Positions 6,637 through 10,460 of a stretch of DNA of 10,460 bases are shown piece by piece. The stretch comes from Methanobacterium sp. Lineage in GTDB: Archaea; Methanobacteriota; Methanobacteria; Methanobacteriales; Methanobacteriaceae. The translations under genes were made by a program, and so were the position numbers. The notes under the pieces are model-generated. The model was given only the letters and a program-made list of their open reading frames with translations, was not told the origin of the DNA and searched no databases. Each line of letters opens with the position of its first letter. Position 1 is the stretch's first letter. The DNA lies in the NCBI GenBank assembly GCA_030539815.1, contig JAUNXM010000063.1:1-10460 (forward strand). Reading direction: 5' to 3'.

Positions 6637-8583
6637 TTAGTGGCGTTTTGCAGCGAAAAATCCACCTAATACCATTAACACAGCTAGTAAAAGTTGTGCT
6701 ACTGGTATTCCAGTGCTTTGCATTCCTACGGTTTGGCCGTTTACCACTTCTCCGGGAACTGCCTGGGCAGTTATAGTCACCGATTGGATGTTACTCTCCA
6801 GATTAGGGTCGTAAGTATCGGTGGTAAGGCTTGGTCCAAATACAAAGGTTCCAGCTTCAAGTACTTTAACTCTAACCCATGCAGTAGGGTCTCCCACCTC
6901 GACATCGCCTAGTATCCAGGTTATAGTTCGGGTTACCGGGTCGTAGGTAGTTGTCCCCTGATCCACATTCACGTCCACGAATTCCATACCTTCTGGAATG
7001 GGTAAGGTAAATACCACATTACGGGCGGTGTCTGGACCATTGTTACCCACCTTAAAGGTTAGGGTTATGGTTTCACCCACATAGGGGTTGTTTTTACTGG
7101 CCCAACTGTGAATATAGAGATCAGTTAGGGGTACGTAGATCGCAGTCCCAGTACCACTTGCAGTGGACGGATATTCGGTGAATGTTGCGTTAGCTGTGTT
7201 TATTATACCAGTTGAATTACCGGCCATGATTGCGTTCACTTTGGCTACGAATGTTCGGATAACATCCGGTTCTCCATAGTTGAGGTTGAATGCAGACCAG
7301 GTTATGGTTCTACTTAACTCATCGTAGGTTCCACCATCACTGGCTGATACAAAATCAAGGCCCAGAGGTAAAACGTCAGTAATAACCACATTAGTGGCAT
7401 TATCGGGTCCTGCATTGTGTACAGTGATGGTGAAAGTTATTTCATCCCCTACATTGGCTTTATGGTCCGTAGTATTGTCGGTTTTGGTGATGGATATTAT
7501 TGCCGCGGGATCCACATTCAAGGTAGCACTCCGGTTAACCTCATCCTGAGGATAGGTGCTCTGAATGAGTGTTGCGGTGTTGTTGAAGAATCCAGTGCCA
7601 TTTACCAGGACAAGAATGTCTAGATAGACACCTCCCATAGATGTAGTTAGGCTTCCTATATTCCATAATCCAGTGTTGTGGTCGTATGAACCGGCATTAG
7701 TTGTGTGTGACTGGTAAACCAGACCTGTGGGTAGTAGGTCGGTCACGTTCACGTCAGTTGCCGTGTCAGGACCAGAATTTTGCACCGTGATTATGAAATG
7801 AATCATATCACCATAGTTGGGATGGTTGTCAGACACTGACTTTGTGAAATCTAAAACTGCCCGTGGTTCTACGTTCTGATTAACGGTTACAGTTTGATCA
7901 TCCACGGTTACAGTGAATGTTGCCATTCCAGAGGACGTTGGTGAGTATGTAGTAGCAGCCTGTCCATTAAGGGTGTACTGTGGTGTGTCAACGGTTCCTT
8001 GGGTTGCAGTGAAATCAGCCTGAACATCGTCAGGTATATTTCCTCCAACTGGGTTTCCATCACTGTTCAGGGTAAGGTCCCCTACAAGTTGTACAGGTAT
8101 GCCATTGTGGATAGGGCTGGGTACAACTAGGCGTAATATAACCCATGGATCAGCGTCCACAAGTTCGGATATTCTACCTTCAGTGAAGGGGTTGGTTCCT
8201 TCGAAATTGGTTCCCCACCAGTTGTTAGTAGCGTCAATGTTTACACCGTTACCACCAGCTACATCAGGAAGACCATTGTCCAAGATTCGGTTGAAATGCA
8301 GTTGGGTGTCATCTGCTGATGCGAAAAATGCACCACCAGTTCCATCAGGACCGTCATCACCTCTTGTTGCCTGGGCTCCAGAACCGGCATTGGCGTAACC
8401 ACCGTTTTCGTAAGGAGTGGCAGCTTCACCAGCAAAGTTTCCTATGAAGTTGTTACTCTGGACTGTGGAACTTCCACTAACATGTAGTATGGCTCCACCG
8501 TTACCACCGTTACCAAAGTTTCCACCCTGGCCTCCGGCACCACCGGTACGTCCTGTGGCTGCAGCTCCACCGTCTCCACCGTC
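6637..8583 (-). pseudogene. C-terminal part of the adhesin-like surface protein (after an in-frame TGA)
   Basis: This is the continuation, in the same frame, of the gene that begins at 10194. The frame is open from 8583 to the TAA at 6637, about 648 residues. In order it holds: the last two degenerate Gly-rich repeats; the beta-helix end with the NNWWGTN motif (about 8207-8227); an Ig-like segment (about 8105-7880; LVGDLTLNSDGNPVGGNIP); three DUF11-type domains (about 7870-7510, 7505-7140 and 7130-6770), each with a YGD/VGD-E-I-x-F-x-I-x-V-x-N-x-GPD-x-A pattern; and a C-terminal membrane helix (VAQLLLAVLMVLGGFFAA) ending in a basic KRH. DUF11 repeats act as stalk modules in archaeal surface proteins. 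Without the upstream part it lacks a signal peptide, and the first internal start (TTG at 8283) has no ribosome site, so it is probably not made on its own unless the TGA is read through or is a sequencing error. Confidence 0.8.
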
Positions 8584-9669
8584 TCAACCGAGTCCACCGT
8601 TTCCGGCTGTATTAACAGTGAAGTTAGAGTTAGTAATGGTTTGTGTGGTTCCCTGGTTGTAAATAGCTCCGCCATCACCACCTTCACCACCTTCTCCACC
8701 TACTCCTCCGGTGTGACCATTACCTCCAAATGGGTTGTATCGTTTAGCATCTCCGCCCTGGCCACCGCTTCCTCCAATCCCACCGTTTCCGGCTTCGTTT
8801 CCGGATAGATCTGAATCGGTTAGAATCAGGGTGCTGCTTCCGGTGTTGTAGATTGCTCCGCCATCACCACCAGCACCTCCTTCTCCACCAGCGCCTCCGG
8901 CTCCTCCAGAGCTTACTAAGCTTCTGTCAACTCCGTCACCACCATCGCCTCCTTTTCCACCGTTTCCGGCTTTGTTGGAGTTAATTGTGGTTTGGGTTAT
9001 TTCAAGGTAGCCTAGGTTGTAGATTGCTCCACCGTTACCCCCATCACCACCGGTGTGTCCGGTGTAACCTGCAGGGTGTAACAGGATAACACTACCATTA
9101 CTACCATCAGCTCCACTACCACCGTCTCCAGCGGTGTTTTCGTTGATCTCAGAGTCAGTTATGGTTGTAGTTCCAGTGTTGTAGATTGCTCCACCGTTTC
9201 CACCAGTTCCACCAGTTCCTCCGATTATCACCTGGTAACCACCGTCACCAGCACTACCAGCCAGGTTGTTATGGATCATGCTATCGGTTATGGTCATAGC
9301 TGCGGTGTTGTAGATTGCTCCACCATCACCACCATTACCACCATCACCTAATATCACACCATCTCCACCATGTCCAGCACGGTTGCCATAGAAGTCACTA
9401 CCAGTTATAGTAAGAGTTCCGGTACTGTAGATTGCACCACCATGGCCTCCGTTGAAACCGTTAGAGTGGAGAACTGCCCATCCATCTGAACCATCCCCGG
9501 CACGGTTGTTGTAGATCTCACAGTCGGTTATGGTTGTAGTTCCGGTGTTGTAGATTGCTCCACCGTTACCACCAATACCCCCATAATCCCAGGCACCACC
9601 GTCACCGGCCTGGTTGTTCCTAAGGACACAGTCTGTTAGATATAAGGTACCTTCGTTGTAGATTGCTCC
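8335..9669 (-). repeat. Ten Gly-rich beta-helix repeats of the adhesin, GGAIYN type
   Basis: Each unit opens with GGAIYN(T)G, continues TTTITDSxIxNNxAGxGG and ends in a variable Gly-rich insert. Unit starts lie at 9669, 9561, 9438, then on to 8673, 8499 and 8337; the last two are degenerate. Distances between unit starts are 36, 41, 39, 43, 54, 57, 63, 58 and 54 codons, so the inserts lengthen along the protein. At DNA level units 2, 5 and 7 share the 15-base GTTGTAGATTGCTCC (plus strand) and closely similar flanks, giving material for recombination or slippage. The GGN/GGA codons make the minus strand strongly purine-rich here. Confidence 0.85.
8584..8586 (-). other. In-frame TGA interrupting the adhesin gene
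   Basis: The frame reads Gly-Gly-Leu-Gly-stop-Asp-Gly-Gly-Asp-Gly-Gly on the minus strand. The aligned preceding repeat (AGNGGIGGSGGQGG) has Gly at the stop position. One G-to-T change from GGA gives TGA. The coding strand here is a tandem of 9-base units: GGTTGAGAC then GGTGGAGAC, differing at only this base. Selenocysteine use of UGA is known in Methanococcales and Methanopyrus, not in Methanobacteriales, so recoding is unlikely. Confidence 0.9.
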
Positions 9670-10194
9670 ACCATGGTATCCGTCAGGGTGTATTGTGGTT
9701 CCATCAGATGCATGACCATTTTCAAAGGTAATGTTGTAGAAGTACACTGTGTAACCTGGTGCAATGTAGAACAGTCTATTATTAGAACCTTGGATAGTTG
9801 CAGTTCCCCCGTTGGCCACGGTAAATCTGAGGTTTTTGGCAATTGTGAAGTCGGTTAGGGTGAATATTCCATTTTCTTCCAGTTCAATGGTATACATCTG
9901 GGTGTTGGTACCAACTGCGGCGTTACTGTAGGCCTCCTGGATTGTAAGGTAAGAACCTACCAGATTCATATTCTCATCGTAAAGTTTGGGATCTGGTAAT
10001 GTTTGAGAATTATTGGTTGAGTTGTTTATTGTTGGTTCAATACTGGTTGTTCCGTTGGTTGCGTCAGCTGCTGAAACAGCACCAGCAATAGTCAACGAAA
10101 ATACAAGAACAAACAAAACCAGAACTATCTTTTTCTGCAAGGCCTTCACCCCCTCTTTTTTAATTTGCTTAGCATTTGAATCATTTTTGGGCAC
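8584..10194 (-). CDS. N-terminal part of an adhesin-like surface protein, ending at an in-frame TGA
   Basis: This is the secreted N-terminal 536 residues of a protein that would be about 1185 residues if the TGA were sense. Residues 1-20 are a polar, basic N-region. A hydrophobic stretch at 23-40 (IVLVLFVLVFSLTIAGAV) with cleavage near AVSA|AD forms a Sec signal peptide. After a short Thr/Asn-rich linker comes a lead-in strand region (about 58-170), then Gly-rich right-handed beta-helix repeats with GGAIYN cores, like the Pmp/adhesin-like proteins of Methanobacterium and relatives. Such proteins are thought to mediate cell-cell or surface contact (family knowledge). The start is a GTG at 10194 with a perfect Shine-Dalgarno AGGAGGTGA (10207-10199) four bases upstream. 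A second possible start, TTG at 10140, follows a GGGGGTGA site and would give a shorter signal peptide. Truncated at the TGA, this half lacks the stalk and membrane anchor and would be released. Confidence 0.8.
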   Translation of the reverse strand: MPKNDSNAKQIKKEGVKALQKKIVLVLFVLVFSLTIAGAVSAADATNGTTSIEPTINNSTNNSQTLPDPKLYDENMNLVGSYLTIQEAYSNAAVGTNTQMYTIELEENGIFTLTDFTIAKNLRFTVANGGTATIQGSNNRLFYIAPGYTVYFYNITFENGHASDGTTIHPDGYHGGAIYNEGTLYLTDCVLRNNQAGDGGAWDYGGIGGNGGAIYNTGTTTITDCEIYNNRAGDGSDGWAVLHSNGFNGGHGGAIYSTGTLTITGSDFYGNRAGHGGDGVILGDGGNGGDGGAIYNTAAMTITDSMIHNNLAGSAGDGGYQVIIGGTGGTGGNGGAIYNTGTTTITDSEINENTAGDGGSGADGSNGSVILLHPAGYTGHTGGDGGNGGAIYNLGYLEITQTTINSNKAGNGGKGGDGGDGVDRSLVSSGGAGGAGGEGGAGGDGGAIYNTGSSTLILTDSDLSGNEAGNGGIGGSGGQGGDAKRYNPFGGNGHTGGVGGEGGEGGDGGAIYNQGTTQTITNSNFTVNTAGNGGLG

Positions 10195-10198
10195 GTTT

Positions 10199-10207
10199 TC
10201 ACCTCCT
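10199..10207 (-). promoter_or_regulatory. Perfect Shine-Dalgarno site of the adhesin gene
   Basis: AGGAGGTGA on the minus strand is fully complementary to the conserved 3' end of 16S rRNA and lies four bases before the GTG start. It is the strongest ribosome site in the window and supports the 10194 start over the internal alternatives at GTG 10149 and TTG 10140. Confidence 0.75.
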
Positions 10208-10249
10208 TTACGCTTGTTGCAATGCTAAATTAATGACGTAATACTTGTT

Positions 10250-10259
10250 CTTATAAAGG
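10250..10259 (-). promoter_or_regulatory. TATA box of the adhesin gene
   Basis: Read on the minus strand, CCTTTATAAG fits the archaeal TATA consensus. Transcription would start near 10228, leaving a leader of about 33 bases with the strong ribosome site. A second AT-rich box (TAATATAT, 10263-10270) lies just upstream. Confidence 0.5.
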
Positions 10260-10390
10260 CAGATATATTAATCATACCTTGGAAAATTGTTTTCAATGTC
10301 ATTATTGTCTTTAGTGTCCATTAACATTTAAATAATTTTTTAAATTTTTTTGTGAACAATTAACTAATAAGATTACAATAAATTTGAATT

Positions 10391-10415
10391 AAGGTTTTGT
10401 AGAAACCTTTTTTTT
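10391..10415 (+). terminator. Orphan rightward hairpin/U-tract terminator
   Basis: AAGGTTTTGTAGAAACCTT folds into a 7-bp stem (10391-10397 with 10403-10409) with a TGTAG loop, and eight T residues follow (10408-10415). On the minus strand no T-run follows, so it works rightward. No rightward gene precedes it inside the window: 10260-10390 holds only AT-rich sequence with T-runs at 10336-10341 and 10345-10351. The last 45 bases of the window show no recognisable gene. Confidence 0.5.
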
Positions 10416-10460
10416 AGTTGATTTGTGTTGTTCTGTAGATGTTGTATATTGTGTTTTTGA

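Noticed and set aside
8584..8586. Selenocysteine or pyrrolysine-like recoding of the adhesin stop
   Set aside because: The stop is TGA, not TAG, so pyrrolysine is out. Selenocysteine insertion is not known in Methanobacteriales, and the repeat pattern calls for glycine at this site.
8099..8662. Rightward Pro-rich open frames opposite the adhesin gene
   Set aside because: They are the reverse complement of GGT/GGA glycine codons, which read as Pro/Thr/Ser on the other strand; no start signals support them.
8320..9670. CRISPR-like array because of regularly spaced similar DNA units
   Set aside because: The units are in frame, encode a continuous Gly-rich protein, differ in length and sequence, and have no constant 25-37 bp repeat with unique spacers.

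Overview
The window looks like a piece of a Methanobacteriales genome, most likely Methanobacterium (inference). The signs are archaeal TATA boxes instead of -35/-10 promoters, very AT-rich spacers, a TrmB-family regulator, a HypC hydrogenase-maturation chaperone, and a giant surface protein. That protein has the layout common in these methanogens: signal peptide, Gly-rich beta-helix repeats, an NNWWG motif, an Ig-like segment, DUF11 repeats and a C-terminal membrane helix.

Layout from left to right. Positions 1-259 are AT-rich spacer holding a hairpin/U-tract terminator for hypC. A small hypC reads left (260-508). A divergent 432-residue flavoprotein of the pyridine nucleotide-disulfide oxidoreductase family reads right (756-2054). 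After a convergent gap come two leftward genes: a MurG-like GT-B glycosyltransferase (2249-3304) and a TrmB-family regulator (3489-4289). Across a 226-bp divergent promoter region from the regulator, an ABC-2 exporter operon reads right: ATPase 4516-5265 and permease 5270-6409, four bases apart. A final convergent gap leads to the leftward adhesin-like gene, which runs from 10194 to 6637. Its promoter and an orphan rightward terminator lie at the right end.

How the genes relate. The TrmB regulator and the exporter probably form a sensor/efflux pair, since their predicted TATA boxes lie only about 18 bp apart and there are repeats in the regulator's leader. HypC serves [NiFe]-hydrogenase maturation. 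The flavoprotein, glycosyltransferase and adhesin have no visible functional link to each other; the latter two probably act at the cell envelope.

The most notable observation is that the adhesin reading frame is interrupted by one in-frame TGA (8584-8586), exactly where the repeat pattern expects a GGA glycine codon. The frame is open on both sides, so this is a single-base nonsense change (or a base-call error) in an otherwise intact gene of about 1185 codons. Other points are a hypC start fixed by its invariant Cys2, an atypical redox motif in the flavoprotein, beta-helix repeats whose inserts lengthen along the protein, and two terminators at opposite ends of the window sharing the same GTAGAAACC core. 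I found no CRISPR array, tRNA, rRNA or insertion sequence, and no convincing evidence of a wholly new system.
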